In this document: one piece after another, positions 16,157-25,442 of the stretch
How positions within the stretch are numbered: position 1 is the first letter of the stretch
How the letters are laid out: every line of letters starts with the position of its first letter
DNA from: JBHJGO01 sp050331715
Lineage (GTDB): Bacteria; Cyanobacteriota; Cyanobacteriia; Cyanobacteriales; Microcoleaceae
DNA length: 64,000 bases
Assembly (NCBI GenBank): GCA_050331715.1
Contig: JBHJGO010000074.1
Span: forward strand, 1-64,000
Direction of reading: 5' to 3'
Position numbers and translations under genes: made by a program
The notes under the pieces: model-generated
Told to the model about the DNA's origin: nothing
The model's input: the letters and a program-made list of their open reading frames with translations, nothing else
Databases searched by the model: none

Positions 16157-17788
16157 TTAAATCGATTCAGGTTCCTGACCCGAAACCACTGGATCGGTGG
16201 TTTTCAGGGCGAGTTCGGGATGTTCTGATTCTACCTGACGGAAATTCCATTCATTGCGGAACAGCAGCACAGGTCTACCCCAACTGTCCTTTACCGTAAC
16301 TGTATTGAATAAACGTCCCACTTTCTCCAGGGCAGGCCAACCCCCAGTAACCCAACGGGCTACACTGTAGGGTAAAGCTTCTGTTAGGGTCTCAACGCCG
16401 TATTCATTTTCTAGACGAAACTGCACCACTTCCAATTGGAGTTGACCTACTGCGGCCAGGATCGGATCACGTCTGAAATCGTCCACCGAATACATGATCT
16501 GAATCGCTCCCTCTTCCCGAAGTTCAGACACTCCCTTGCGGAATTGCTTGAATTTTGAGGGGTTGGGATTTTTCAAATAGGCAAATAATTCGGGGGAGAA
16601 ACAGGGAATGCCCTCGTATTCCAGCTTCTTTCCCTGATATATCGTATCCCCAATGGCAAATACGCCCGGATTATTCAGGCCGATCACATCGCCAGGATAG
16701 GCCACCTCCATAGATTCTCGACCTTGAGCAAATAATTTCTGGGGTCGGGAGAGGCGGACGGTTTTTCCAGTACGGGCATGGCTCACGGCCATATCTTTTT
16801 CAAACTTTCCGGTACAAACCCGAACAAAAGCAACTCGATCCCGGTGCTTCGGATCCATATTTGCCTGGAGCTTGAAGACAAATCCAGTAAATTCAGGATA
16901 TTCAGGCTGCATCTCTCCCAGGGAACTGGCATGGGCCTTGGGCTTCAAGCCGTAGTCTAGAAAAGCGTCCAGGAATAACTTCACACCAAAGTTGGTCATG
17001 GCACTGCCGAAGAAAATCGGGGTCATCTTGCCACAGTGAACCTGCTCCAGATCCAGCTCGGTTCCCAATTCGTCTAGCAGTTCCAATTCTTCCTTGAGCT
17101 GGTAGTAGAGATCCTGCTCTAACAATTCCTCAATTCTGGGATCGCCTAAATCGACTACAGTATCTGCGGCGGCTTTTGAGCCATGTTTTGTCCGCTCAAA
17201 CAGATGAATCTGGCGGTGACGACGGTCAAACACTCCCTTGAAGCGATCGCCACTTCCAATTGGCCAGTTCACAGCATAGGGAACCAGTTCGAGTTCCTGT
17301 TCGATTTCATCCAAGAGTTCCAGGGGATCGCGTCCAGGCCGATCCATCTTGTTGATGAAAGTGAAGATCGGCAAGCTCCGCATCTTGCAGACTTCAAACA
17401 ACTTGCGGGTCTGAGGCTCCAAGCCCTTTGCCGCATCTTCTAGCATCACCGCATTATCGGCGGCAGCCAGGGTTCGATAGGTGTCCTCACTAAAGTCCTG
17501 GTGACCCGGTGTGTCCAGCAGATTGATTTGATGTTCCTCAAACTCAAACTGCATCACTGTCGAGGTGATCGAGATCCCCCGCTGCTGCTCCATCTCCATC
17601 CAGTCCGACGTAGCGTGACGCTGAGCCCGACGCGCTTTCACGGCCCCGGCTTCATGAATTGCGCCTCCGTAGAGCAACAATTTTTCAGTCAGGGTAGTTT
17701 TTCCAGCATCCGGGTGAGAGATGATGGCAAAGTTTCGTCGGCGTTCAACTTCGGGTTGAAGATCTTCTAGGGTAGTCGCTATGGTCAT
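16157..17788 (-). CDS. prfC: Peptide chain release factor 3
   Basis: RF3 is the GTPase that releases RF1/RF2 from the ribosome after termination. All GTPase boxes are present: HPDAGKTTLTEKL (P-loop), RGISITSTVM (G2), DTPGHQDFSEDTYRTL (G3) and FINKMDRPGRD (G4). The C-terminal domains contain VAFVRVCTGKFEKDM and GQLQLEVVQFRLENEYGVE, typical of RF3 rather than EF-G. The 543 residues equal the normal length. It starts at ATG 17788 and ends 49 bp before the L,D-transpeptidase start. Confidence 0.95.
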   Translation of the reverse strand: MTIATTLEDLQPEVERRRNFAIISHPDAGKTTLTEKLLLYGGAIHEAGAVKARRAQRHATSDWMEMEQQRGISITSTVMQFEFEEHQINLLDTPGHQDFSEDTYRTLAAADNAVMLEDAAKGLEPQTRKLFEVCKMRSLPIFTFINKMDRPGRDPLELLDEIEQELELVPYAVNWPIGSGDRFKGVFDRRHRQIHLFERTKHGSKAAADTVVDLGDPRIEELLEQDLYYQLKEELELLDELGTELDLEQVHCGKMTPIFFGSAMTNFGVKLFLDAFLDYGLKPKAHASSLGEMQPEYPEFTGFVFKLQANMDPKHRDRVAFVRVCTGKFEKDMAVSHARTGKTVRLSRPQKLFAQGRESMEVAYPGDVIGLNNPGVFAIGDTIYQGKKLEYEGIPCFSPELFAYLKNPNPSKFKQFRKGVSELREEGAIQIMYSVDDFRRDPILAAVGQLQLEVVQFRLENEYGVETLTEALPYSVARWVTGGWPALEKVGRLFNTVTVKDSWGRPVLLFRNEWNFRQVESEHPELALKTTDPVVSGQEPESI

Positions 17789-18059
17789 TATTTGCGGGAC
17801 TTACACATAACTTCCTATCTTACCAAATTCATCGGATCTCCAGTATTGGCCAGAATCCTGAACACAGAACCCTGGACAAAGGAGTTATCCCCTCTCCGAT
17901 TCAAAACAGAAATCAGTACAATGAAGCTAACCTGATGATAGGAGAGTGCGAGGTCAATGGCCGATGTACTCCTAATCCAAAGGTCTGTACCGCAAGGGAT
18001 TGAAAATCGCTATATCTTTAAAGTCTATCTTTGAAATTTCTAGGTGGAGAAATTAAGTC

Positions 18060-18392
18060 ATGGATCAAGATCAACGAAAAATTTTATCGGTTCTCTCTCA
18101 TGGCGCAATTTTTTTCGGTGCAACAATTGTTTCGGTTGGAATTCCGATTGCCATGTTGTTTCTGGCACATGACTCTATTGTCAAGGAAAATGCCAAGGAA
18201 TCTCTAAACTTTCACATTAATCTCTATATTTACGGCTTGATCTTTAGCCTTTTGACCTTTGTTGTAATTGGATTTCCGCTCCTGGCTCTGCTTTGGATTG
18301 TCAGTATTATCATGCCAATCATTGCGATTATTGCTATTGCCAATAATCCGGAACAGCCCTATCGCTATCCCTTTATTTTTAGAGTTGTTTAG
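18060..18392 (+). CDS. DUF4870 membrane protein
   Basis: A 110-residue membrane protein with three to four hydrophobic segments and the DUF4870 landmarks: ILSVLSHGAIFFGATIVSVG at the start, then ENAKESLNFHINLYIYG in the middle (the conserved E-x-L-N-F-x segment) and a C-terminal I-A-N-x-x-P-Y-R-Y-P-F box. Function is unknown; related proteins are often found with Tic20-like components. The ribosome site GGTGGAG about 10 bp before ATG 18060 is good. The Uma2 gene follows 26 bp after its stop, so the two could share a transcript. Confidence 0.85.
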   Translation: MDQDQRKILSVLSHGAIFFGATIVSVGIPIAMLFLAHDSIVKENAKESLNFHINLYIYGLIFSLLTFVVIGFPLLALLWIVSIIMPIIAIIAIANNPEQPYRYPFIFRVV

Positions 18393-18418
18393 GGGTTTAG
18401 ATATGTCATTTCAGGTTC

Positions 18419-19132
18419 ATGGTTGATACTCAGCATCCACGATTACGGGCCAATCCTAATTTGATTCCGCCTCTACAGAATGGTGACCGACTGATCCGTT
18501 CAGAATTTGAGCGGCGCTATGAGGCGATGCTGGAGCTTAAGAAAGCAGAACTGATTGAAGGGATTGTCTACGTGTCTTCTCCTGTGCGCTTTGAATTCCA
18601 TGCGGAACCCCATGGTGATCTGATGATCTGGCTAGGGAACTACAAAGTTGCAACGCCAGGAGTACGAATGGGAGACAATCCAACGGTTCGGCTGGATCTG
18701 GATAATGAACCTCAACCGGATGCCCTGCTTATGACTGATCAAGACTGTGGGGGCAATGCCAGCCTCAGCCCGAATGGCTATGTGGAGGGTGCTCCAGAAT
18801 TCGTGGCAGAAATCGCGGCTAGCAGTGCCAGTATTGATCTGGGGGATAAAAAGCGCGCCTATCGCCGCAATGGTGTACAGGAATACTGGGTTTGGCAAGT
18901 TTTTGATCAGAAAATTAATTGGTATCGCCTGGTAGAAGGTGATTATATCGCCTTGGAACCTGATGAGCAGGGCATAATTCGTAGTCTAGTATTTCCAGGA
19001 CTTTGGTTGGATGTAACGGCAATGTTGGTGGGTGATATGCCACAGGTTCTAGCCAAACTTCAACAAGGTTTGATGAGTGAGGCTCACCAAAATTTTGTAG
19101 ACCAATTAAAAAACTACCGGGAAGATTTGTAG
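18419..19132 (+). CDS. Uma2 family (DUF820) PD-(D/E)XK nuclease-like protein
   Basis: A 237-residue member of the Uma2/DUF820 family, which is strongly expanded in cyanobacteria. The restriction-endonuclease-like core shows ELIEGIVYVSSPVRFEFH, NEPQPDALLM (the metal Asp), EFVAEIAASSASIDLGDKK (the E-x-K-like step) and RRNGVQEYWVWQVFD. Enzymatic activity of the family is predicted, not well proven; some are linked to mobile elements. Nothing here ties it to a transposon. Catalytic residues appear intact. It lies just after the DUF4870 gene and is convergent with the ResC-type gene. Confidence 0.9.
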   Translation: MVDTQHPRLRANPNLIPPLQNGDRLIRSEFERRYEAMLELKKAELIEGIVYVSSPVRFEFHAEPHGDLMIWLGNYKVATPGVRMGDNPTVRLDLDNEPQPDALLMTDQDCGGNASLSPNGYVEGAPEFVAEIAASSASIDLGDKKRAYRRNGVQEYWVWQVFDQKINWYRLVEGDYIALEPDEQGIIRSLVFPGLWLDVTAMLVGDMPQVLAKLQQGLMSEAHQNFVDQLKNYREDL

Positions 19133-19327
19133 GCAGAAGGGAGGAGCAGGTTCAGGCGTTTTCTGGAAAAGATTTTTCCAATAGCGAAAGTGAGTTGCCG
19201 GATTCCTGTCTGCATGGGAATAACGTTCCTGGCATCTTTGTTCTGAGAAATCACCTAAATTTGGTTTCAGGAACACTGCCCAATAGGTATTCTGGAGACT
19301 TTTACCGATTGGACAGGTGGAAATCAT

Positions 19328-21043
19328 CTAGGGAATTGAAACCTCTGCTTCAGAAGGTTGAGCGGGAAGTTCGGAAGTAGATTCCTGAAGGGTTTGACGT
19401 CCCCGATATCGCAGAAATGCCGCTAGAACAAACAGCAAATCCACGGTTACAACACCACCCACAATTAATTCCGAACCGCCAGTGCTAAATCCATAACTAT
19501 GCAGCCCTGTACCGAGGACAAAATTTACCCCGTACCAGGCCATCAAAACTGCATTGAAGCAGATCACGCTCACAGCTGCCATGCCGAAATCTCCCAACCA
19601 CCCGACTAATCGACCGTGTAGCGGCACAAGATAACACAGCAATGCAATCAAGGCCCAGGTTTCCTTGGGATCCCAACCCCAGAACCGACCCCAGGAGAAG
19701 TGCGCCCAAATTCCCCCTAGAATAATTCCGGTGGTCAACAGCAGCACTCCAATTTGAATCACACGATAGTTCAGTTTGGAAAGATCAGTAATCCGCTCCT
19801 TTGCCTGGGGTGTGAACAGGTAATTTCCCAAAATAATATGACCCAGTCCTAGCGATAGGGCAATGCTGGCGTAGCTGAGAGTAATCGTTGGCACATGAAT
19901 ACTCAGCCAGAAATTGTCCCGCAACACCGGAACCAGAGGTCGAATACTCGAATCCAGAACCGCAGGCAGACGGTCAGCTAGAACCAAACAAACCACCGAC
20001 AGCGGTGCAGCCGCTAGTAGGTAATATTTAGCCCGATAAATCAGCTCAAAGATTAGAGCAATGGCCGCAATCCCAAATCCAACCCAGATCACAGATTCAT
20101 ACATATTGGTTACCGGGGGTCGTCCGGCAATGGCCATCCGTTCCATGAATCCATAGCCCTGAACCGTTAACCCCGTTGCGAAAATTCCTATTACGCCCCA
20201 ATACAGATCAAGAGCGGGGAACATTAACGTTACGGCCAGCACAACAAAAGCCAGAACATACAATTTCCAAGCTTGGCCAAAGGGATGCAGCGCGAAGAAG
20301 TTTACTTCCCGTTGCAGTACTCGATCTTGAGGATAGATGGCTGGGCTAAGAGATTGAAGCTGTTGGTGCAGCTTAGTTGCAAAGGGGTTTATATTTCCCA
20401 GATGTTCGGGGCTAGATCGGTAGAACTGTCTCAGAGCTTCATACTGACTTTGCACCAGTGCTGCCTGATTCTCTGGGTAGTAATCCTGCGCTTGATCAAT
20501 GCCGACCCAAGTTCCTTTGATCTCACTGGGATGGGGAACAATGGGTAGGGACTGACTACCAACGGTTGCCATCATCAGAGCCAGTCGATCCGCGATTGTC
20601 AGGGCTTCCCGTTCATTACGGGTCAGATCGATATCCTGAGCTTGTTTTTGCTGGGCAGACAGCGTGAGGGAACTCAGGGAGGAACGCATCAATTCCTGAA
20701 AGGTGAAATATTTCTGTTCCAGATTCAGTCCTAGAAATTCCTTGAGGGGGCGATAGCTAACCAGGACAAAGGGTTCTTGATTCCAGTCTCGATTATTAAA
20801 CCAAAGTGAAAGGTAGGTTTCGAGATAATCTAACGTTTCGCCTGACTGGGCTTGATAGGTTTCCCTGCCATGAATCTCAGCAACAGTTTCACGGGCAACC
20901 GTATCCAAAGGTTTCTTGCGACCATCAAGCTGAACGGCCAGGGTCTTGAGTGAGTCCAGGTTTGAGGTTTGAGCTTGGGTAATGGGAATCAACAGAATCG
21001 CTAAGCTCAGACAAATTCCGAGAATGAATTTTAGGGCTTTCAT
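19328..21043 (-). CDS. System II cytochrome c biogenesis protein, ResC/CcsA type with periplasmic N-domain
   Basis: CcsA/ResC passes heme across the membrane and attaches it to apocytochromes. The C-terminal ~300 residues are the CcsA core, with about eight spans and the tryptophan-rich heme signature WGRFWGWDPKETWALI. The N-terminal ~230 residues are not found in the ordinary thylakoid CcsA (about 320-350 residues): a signal segment is followed by SLKTLAVQLDGRKKPLDTVARETVAEI and an alpha-helical periplasmic region. That N-domain resembles the R-x-K-P-L-(D/N)-T-x-A segment of CcsBA-type proteins in Bacteroidetes, epsilon-proteobacteria and planctomycetes. It begins 59 bp after the ResB gene and forms an operon with it. 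I infer a second c-type maturation machine dedicated to the multiheme proteins encoded divergently. Confidence 0.88.
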   Translation of the reverse strand: MKALKFILGICLSLAILLIPITQAQTSNLDSLKTLAVQLDGRKKPLDTVARETVAEIHGRETYQAQSGETLDYLETYLSLWFNNRDWNQEPFVLVSYRPLKEFLGLNLEQKYFTFQELMRSSLSSLTLSAQQKQAQDIDLTRNEREALTIADRLALMMATVGSQSLPIVPHPSEIKGTWVGIDQAQDYYPENQAALVQSQYEALRQFYRSSPEHLGNINPFATKLHQQLQSLSPAIYPQDRVLQREVNFFALHPFGQAWKLYVLAFVVLAVTLMFPALDLYWGVIGIFATGLTVQGYGFMERMAIAGRPPVTNMYESVIWVGFGIAAIALIFELIYRAKYYLLAAAPLSVVCLVLADRLPAVLDSSIRPLVPVLRDNFWLSIHVPTITLSYASIALSLGLGHIILGNYLFTPQAKERITDLSKLNYRVIQIGVLLLTTGIILGGIWAHFSWGRFWGWDPKETWALIALLCYLVPLHGRLVGWLGDFGMAAVSVICFNAVLMAWYGVNFVLGTGLHSYGFSTGGSELIVGGVVTVDLLFVLAAFLRYRGRQTLQESTSELPAQPSEAEVSIP

Positions 21044-21102
21044 GTTTTAGTTCGTGTTGGCTTCAAGTGAACAATAGCTTTGTTCCAATCATGCTTAAGT
21101 CG

Positions 21103-22983
21103 CTAGGCAACTAGCTCCCCGCTCGGAACCTCGCTTACTTCCGGGTGAGGTGTGGGTTGAGGCTGTTCCTCAGATTGCTCAATTTCTTCTGACTTGACCT
21201 TCATCCCTTTCATACCTTTAGCCACCGCTGGCCCGTAGAACATAACTGCAATTCCCAGAATCACCAGAGCCGAGCCACTCCAGGTTAAACCCGTAACCCA
21301 TGCGGGTTCACGCTTAACTTGTAAGGTTGACTGTTGCAAATCTCCTGGATTCCAGGATGCCTGGGCTAGTTTCCAGCCTCGATACCAGGTGGGATGATTC
21401 ATCCAGACTCGGCGGGGTGAAATCTCTCCGGTCGAGCCATCCAGAATCCGAATCTGGCTTGTCCACATTGCTACCGATTCTGACCCTTCATTGCGTTCCA
21501 CAATAAAGTCATCTAGATTGACCGCAAAGGGAAGTTGCAGAATTTTTGGACTAAAGGCTGCAAAAATTTCTTGGGTCTGTCCGTCATCAGTGGACTCAGT
21601 AATTGTCGTTGGCTCTCCCCAGGACAGCCAGGCTTCAGTTCCCGCTTCAGTTTTGACCAGTAATGCCGGGGTTCCCTCAACGCTAGATCCTGGAACTGGA
21701 AGAATCTCCCGTCTGATCTGAGCATGGGGAATCACCTCTTCCACATTGATTTGAAAGTCTGCCCAGCCTGGACTTACTGGTTCACCAATGGTTAAAGTGC
21801 CCGACTTAAATCCTTTGGAAGAATTTGCAGTGTAGAATAGGTCGCCACCATCAGCCACCAGCACATGAAAATAATCCTCTGCGGTTTGAGGTTTAACCTG
21901 GTAACGAACCTCAAGCCCAGAAATCGGCTCACCCCTCACAACTGTTCTGACTGGATTTAGATCCTTCTGTCCGAACAGGAACCAACGTTCTACCCCCTGG
22001 CTGGAGGAAACCTGCAACTGCACGACAGGGTTATTCAATTCATCGGAAACCGTCGTGGGCTGATTCTCAGAATTCAAGCGGAAATCCGGCCAGAAGTTAA
22101 CGACCTGAATTGTAAAGTGATCATCCGCTGCCGTTAGCTGTTGAGTGGATTGCTCGGAGTTGGGCTGCCTAGAACCTAGTACCGCTCGAAGATCAATCGA
22201 AAGAGACTGGGCTTCACCGGGAACTGTGGCCTCCAGCGTTCCCCACAGGTTTTCCTGAGTTTTCGCCGGGGGTTGCAGGAGTCGCTCTAACTCATCCTGA
22301 CTCTGGACTTGAATCAGTTCTAGCTCCGCAGGCCCGATGGAAATCTGGTCATATCCCATTGGTGCCGCTGCTAACCAACGTTCCAAAGTTTGGCCCATGC
22401 GTTGACTGGTCAGACTCAGGTGAATCGCGGGATTTTCAACGCTACCCGCTTCCACAAACTCCACCGTTTTGATGGTGTTATCGCTGTAGCGGAGCAGGGT
22501 TAGTTCACCCGCCTGAGCAGGCCAAACCGATCCATTGGGTCGAATCCCTATATCCTGACGCTGTACCGTTCCAGTAGAATCCATGAATTCCAGCACTTCC
22601 CCCTCCACACGAATCTGGCTATTGGGTGAGCTATCGGTTCCCACCAGTAGCATCCCTTCCACACCCAAGTGGATAACAGCGGCTGATCCCGCGATGATCA
22701 CGATCAAGCCGAGATGGGTCAGGGCAAACCCCATTTTCCTCGCCCCTCGCCAGGGATAACGAGTCAGAGCTGAAATCCCCAGATTGAGAGCCAGGAGAAA
22801 CATCAGCCCACCAAACCACGGGCTTTTGTAGACTGCCTGCTGTACGGTGGCTGAGCCCACCTTGGATTCGTAGAATGTTGCCCAAATCAGGATTCCAGCG
22901 ATCGCACTCAGCAAGGGAACCGCAAACCGGATGGAGCCTAGAAATCGTAGTGTTCTATCAATCATGAACTGTATGGATTGCAC
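21103..22983 (-). CDS. System II cytochrome c biogenesis protein, ResB/Ccs1 type
   Basis: ResB/Ccs1 is the partner of ResC/CcsA. The N-terminal quarter has the ResB landmarks: TLRFLGSIRFAVPLLSAIAG, the pair of spans around FGGLMFLLALNLGISALTRYP, and GFALTHLGLIVIIAGSAAVIH with the membrane His. A large periplasmic domain (about residues 115-560) follows, then a final span (VTGLTWSGSALVILGIAVMFY) and a charged tail. At 626 residues it is larger than the common thylakoid Ccs1 (about 450). It is the first gene of the resB-resC pair and its promoter lies in the 750-bp region shared with the globin gene. Confidence 0.85.
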   Translation of the reverse strand: MQSIQFMIDRTLRFLGSIRFAVPLLSAIAGILIWATFYESKVGSATVQQAVYKSPWFGGLMFLLALNLGISALTRYPWRGARKMGFALTHLGLIVIIAGSAAVIHLGVEGMLLVGTDSSPNSQIRVEGEVLEFMDSTGTVQRQDIGIRPNGSVWPAQAGELTLLRYSDNTIKTVEFVEAGSVENPAIHLSLTSQRMGQTLERWLAAAPMGYDQISIGPAELELIQVQSQDELERLLQPPAKTQENLWGTLEATVPGEAQSLSIDLRAVLGSRQPNSEQSTQQLTAADDHFTIQVVNFWPDFRLNSENQPTTVSDELNNPVVQLQVSSSQGVERWFLFGQKDLNPVRTVVRGEPISGLEVRYQVKPQTAEDYFHVLVADGGDLFYTANSSKGFKSGTLTIGEPVSPGWADFQINVEEVIPHAQIRREILPVPGSSVEGTPALLVKTEAGTEAWLSWGEPTTITESTDDGQTQEIFAAFSPKILQLPFAVNLDDFIVERNEGSESVAMWTSQIRILDGSTGEISPRRVWMNHPTWYRGWKLAQASWNPGDLQQSTLQVKREPAWVTGLTWSGSALVILGIAVMFYGPAVAKGMKGMKVKSEEIEQSEEQPQPTPHPEVSEVPSGELVA

Positions 22984-23731
22984 TAAGTAATGGATTGCAC
23001 TAAGTAACTGTGTCTATAGGATCTAAAACGCTGCTCCGGAAACAAGGCGGAGACCACAGCCCGTTGACTAATTTAACTCCTCACCTTAAAATCCTCAGCT
23101 CGAATTTTTTGTAGCCAATATTGCAGTTTTTGAAGTTTAATGCATAAAGCGCATTGGTTTTTTTGTGGATTTGCATATCACAATATTAGATTTTTTTAAG
23201 ATTGGTTGTAGAGGTTGGTGAAGAGGGCCGATTGGATAATGCTACTGCTTGACACCTCTCTTAATTTATCCAATATAAATCATGAATTCATAATTTTTTA
23301 TGTCAAGATTTGATGAAGAATTTGGGATTACAGTTCATAAAAGCTCGACGAGAGAGAAATACGGTTTTCTGTATCTAGGGACACAGAAAATAAACTATAA
23401 ATTTTGGGTAAAAATCCCACTATACGACCCACAAATCAATGTCTTGAGCTCAAATAGATTAAGAATCTTGATCAAATTTCAGTAATGCTTTTCGTAACGG
23501 ATCACAACTCAATTGCAAAACAATATATGCAAAGATCGCATATACTAGAGTTGTTTTTGTCATAATCAGAGACATTTTGTAGCTGTGGTAACAAAAGCCT
23601 GGGAATCAATCTCATAGACTGCCTACACATAAATAGATGCAAGACTTTAGATGACTTCTTTGTCAGAAGTTCCAGGGTGTCTTGACGAAGCAATTGTCCA
23701 GAAATAAAATTTAACGGAGGACGTTTCCATA
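22984..23731. promoter_or_regulatory. Divergent regulatory region between resB and the tandem-globin gene
   Basis: A 748-bp AT-rich gap with both outward promoters. It contains two symmetrical sites: ATTGGATAA (23231-23239) against TTATCCAAT (23266-23274), 9 of 9 with a 26-bp spacer, and TTTTGT (23575-23580) against ACAAAA (23591-23596) with a 10-bp spacer. A short open frame at 23300-23485 has no recognisable product. The globin start has a good AACGGAGG ribosome site 10 bp before ATG 23732. Confidence 0.5.
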
Positions 23732-24763
23732 ATGTCTTTAGCGATTGAGCTTTTAGAGAAAAGCTTCGATCAGGTTAAGCCCCAGGCAAATGATTTTGTG
23801 ACAAGTTTCTACGAGAATTTGTTCACGATGTATCCTGAAGCAAAGCCATTGTTTACAACGACGGACATGGAGAAGCAGCGAGCAAAGCTACTGGGTTCTC
23901 TGGTTCTAGTTGTCGAAAACTTGCGCAAGCCGGAGGCTCTAGAATCTGCTCTGAAGGGACTGGGTGCAAGACACGTTAAGTATGGTGCATTGCCTGAACA
24001 TTATCCACTCGTTGGGAATGCTTTGCTCGAAACTTTTGCTCAGTACTTAAAGTCGGATTGGACGCCTGAAGTTCAGCAGGCATGGATTGATGCCTATGGC
24101 GCAATCACCAACCTGATGCTAGAAGGCGCTGATTATTCCCAGGAGGATGTTCAGCTCAGCAATCCATCTGTCGCTTTAGAAGAAGAGACAGAGATTGATT
24201 TGTTAGAGAAAAGTTTTGGTCAGGTCGTACCGCAGGCAGACGAATTTGCTGAGCGGTTCTACAGCAACTTGTTCTCAATGTACCCTGAAGCGAAACCTCT
24301 GTTTGCTCATACCAATATGGCAGAGCAGTCAAAGAAGCTACTGAATTCCCTGGTGTTTGTTGTCCAGAACTTACGCAATCCGGGGGCGTTGGAAGGAGCG
24401 CTGAAGGGATTGGGAGCCCGTCACGTTAAGTACGGGGCTCTGCCAGAGCATTATCCACTGGTGGGAAATGCCTTGCTGACCACGTTCGAGCAGTTCCTGG
24501 GTTTAGAGTGGACACCGAAGGTGAAGCAAGCTTGGGTAAATGCCTACAACGATATTACTAAGGTAATGTTGTCCGGGGCAGATTACCCAGAGGATATTGT
24601 AAAGCTGGAGTCAGCGAGTTCTACAGCCAGTTCTGGGGGTTCTGTCAGTGCTGTAGAAATGATGCCAAGCCATACCGTTGAAGCACCTGTAAATTGGGCG
24701 TTATTTGGTGGTGCTCTGGGTGGTGCTGGTCTGTTGGCACTCCTGCTGCTACTCATCGTTTAG
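23732..24763 (+). CDS. Tandem two-domain globin with C-terminal membrane anchor
   Basis: Two complete globin domains in one chain, exactly 150 residues apart. Each keeps the heme pocket: B10 Tyr (Y27, Y177), CD1 Phe (F41, F191), E7 Gln (Q49, Q199) and proximal F8 His (H81, H231) in the sequence GLGARHVKYGALPEHYPLVG, which occurs identically in both. Tyr-B10/Gln-E7 with this F-helix is the flavohemoglobin/Vitreoscilla-type pocket, which handles O2 or NO. The reductase domain of flavohemoglobins is missing. After a Ser-rich linker (295-315) comes a span (NWALFGGALGGAGLLALLLLLIV, 321-343) with no tail after it, so the globins face the cytoplasm. It is the first gene of a rightward heme-protein run; electrons would have to come from a partner, plausibly a neighbour. 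Confidence 0.9.
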   Translation: MSLAIELLEKSFDQVKPQANDFVTSFYENLFTMYPEAKPLFTTTDMEKQRAKLLGSLVLVVENLRKPEALESALKGLGARHVKYGALPEHYPLVGNALLETFAQYLKSDWTPEVQQAWIDAYGAITNLMLEGADYSQEDVQLSNPSVALEEETEIDLLEKSFGQVVPQADEFAERFYSNLFSMYPEAKPLFAHTNMAEQSKKLLNSLVFVVQNLRNPGALEGALKGLGARHVKYGALPEHYPLVGNALLTTFEQFLGLEWTPKVKQAWVNAYNDITKVMLSGADYPEDIVKLESASSTASSGGSVSAVEMMPSHTVEAPVNWALFGGALGGAGLLALLLLLIV

Positions 24764-24788
24764 CGGATGAAGAATTTGGCAGTCAATA

Positions 24789-25442
24789 ATGACAGGAAAC
24801 ACAGGCAACAGCCGATTAGTCAGAAGTAGGCGATTTCTCCAGTCCGGCATTGTGGTGATCGGTGTTGCGATCATTCTAGCGGCTTGGTTATCAGCGGCAT
24901 TTGCCCTGGATTACCGGGCTGTTTTCCTGCCGGGTGAAACGTCTGAGGGTCATGTTTTGTTCGAGGTTTCCTGCAATTCCTGCCACGAGGGATTTAAACC
25001 TGTGACGAATGAAACCTGTCTGCGCTGTCACCAGGCTGAGATGGCAAAGGATGCCCATGGCGCGAAGAAATTTCAAGATCCTCGCTGGGCAGATCTATTA
25101 GCTGAGTTGGACGTTCTGACTTGCACTGCTTGCCATGAGGAACATGTTCATATGTTCGGGCGTGGAGTTCATCTGAAGCCGGAACTCTGTATGAGTTGCC
25201 ATCAAGGCATTATTGAAGGCGATCTAGCGAGTCATACTGGATTTTCTCCAGACGGTTGCTGGACGGCAGGATGCCACAATTTCCACGATCACCGTTCAAT
25301 TTCCACTGGTTTTCTGCGCAAGAATCTTGATCAACCGCCCATGCTACCTGAACCTGAAATGCCTGAGCTAAAGGTTGAAGCAAAGCTGAAAGCAGCTCCG
25401 AAACCTGATCTGAGTCAAGAATTCTTGGGAGGTACGGGATGA
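24789..25442 (+). CDS. Membrane-anchored multiheme c-type cytochrome (five heme motifs)
   Basis: The 217-residue product has an N-terminal signal anchor (residues 18-40, GIVVIGVAIILAAWLSAAFA) and five heme-binding motifs in the exported part: CNSCH (62-66), CLRCH (77-81), CTACH (112-116), CMSCH (134-138) and CWTAGCH (157-163). The last is CX4CH, a spacing typical of cytochrome c3-like proteins. Extra His residues in HEEHVHMFGRGVH and HNFHDHR can be distal ligands. The C-terminal 40 residues are Pro/Lys/Glu rich. It lies 25 bp after the globin gene, and its stop overlaps the next start (ATGA, 25439-25442), so it is coupled to the hexaheme gene. Likely role: periplasmic electron carrier from the membrane. 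Confidence 0.9.
   Translation: MTGNTGNSRLVRSRRFLQSGIVVIGVAIILAAWLSAAFALDYRAVFLPGETSEGHVLFEVSCNSCHEGFKPVTNETCLRCHQAEMAKDAHGAKKFQDPRWADLLAELDVLTCTACHEEHVHMFGRGVHLKPELCMSCHQGIIEGDLASHTGFSPDGCWTAGCHNFHDHRSISTGFLRKNLDQPPMLPEPEMPELKVEAKLKAAPKPDLSQEFLGGTG

Noticed and set aside
23300..23485. 61-codon open frame between resB and the globin gene
   Set aside because: AT-rich region, no ribosome site and no recognisable protein; more likely regulatory DNA.
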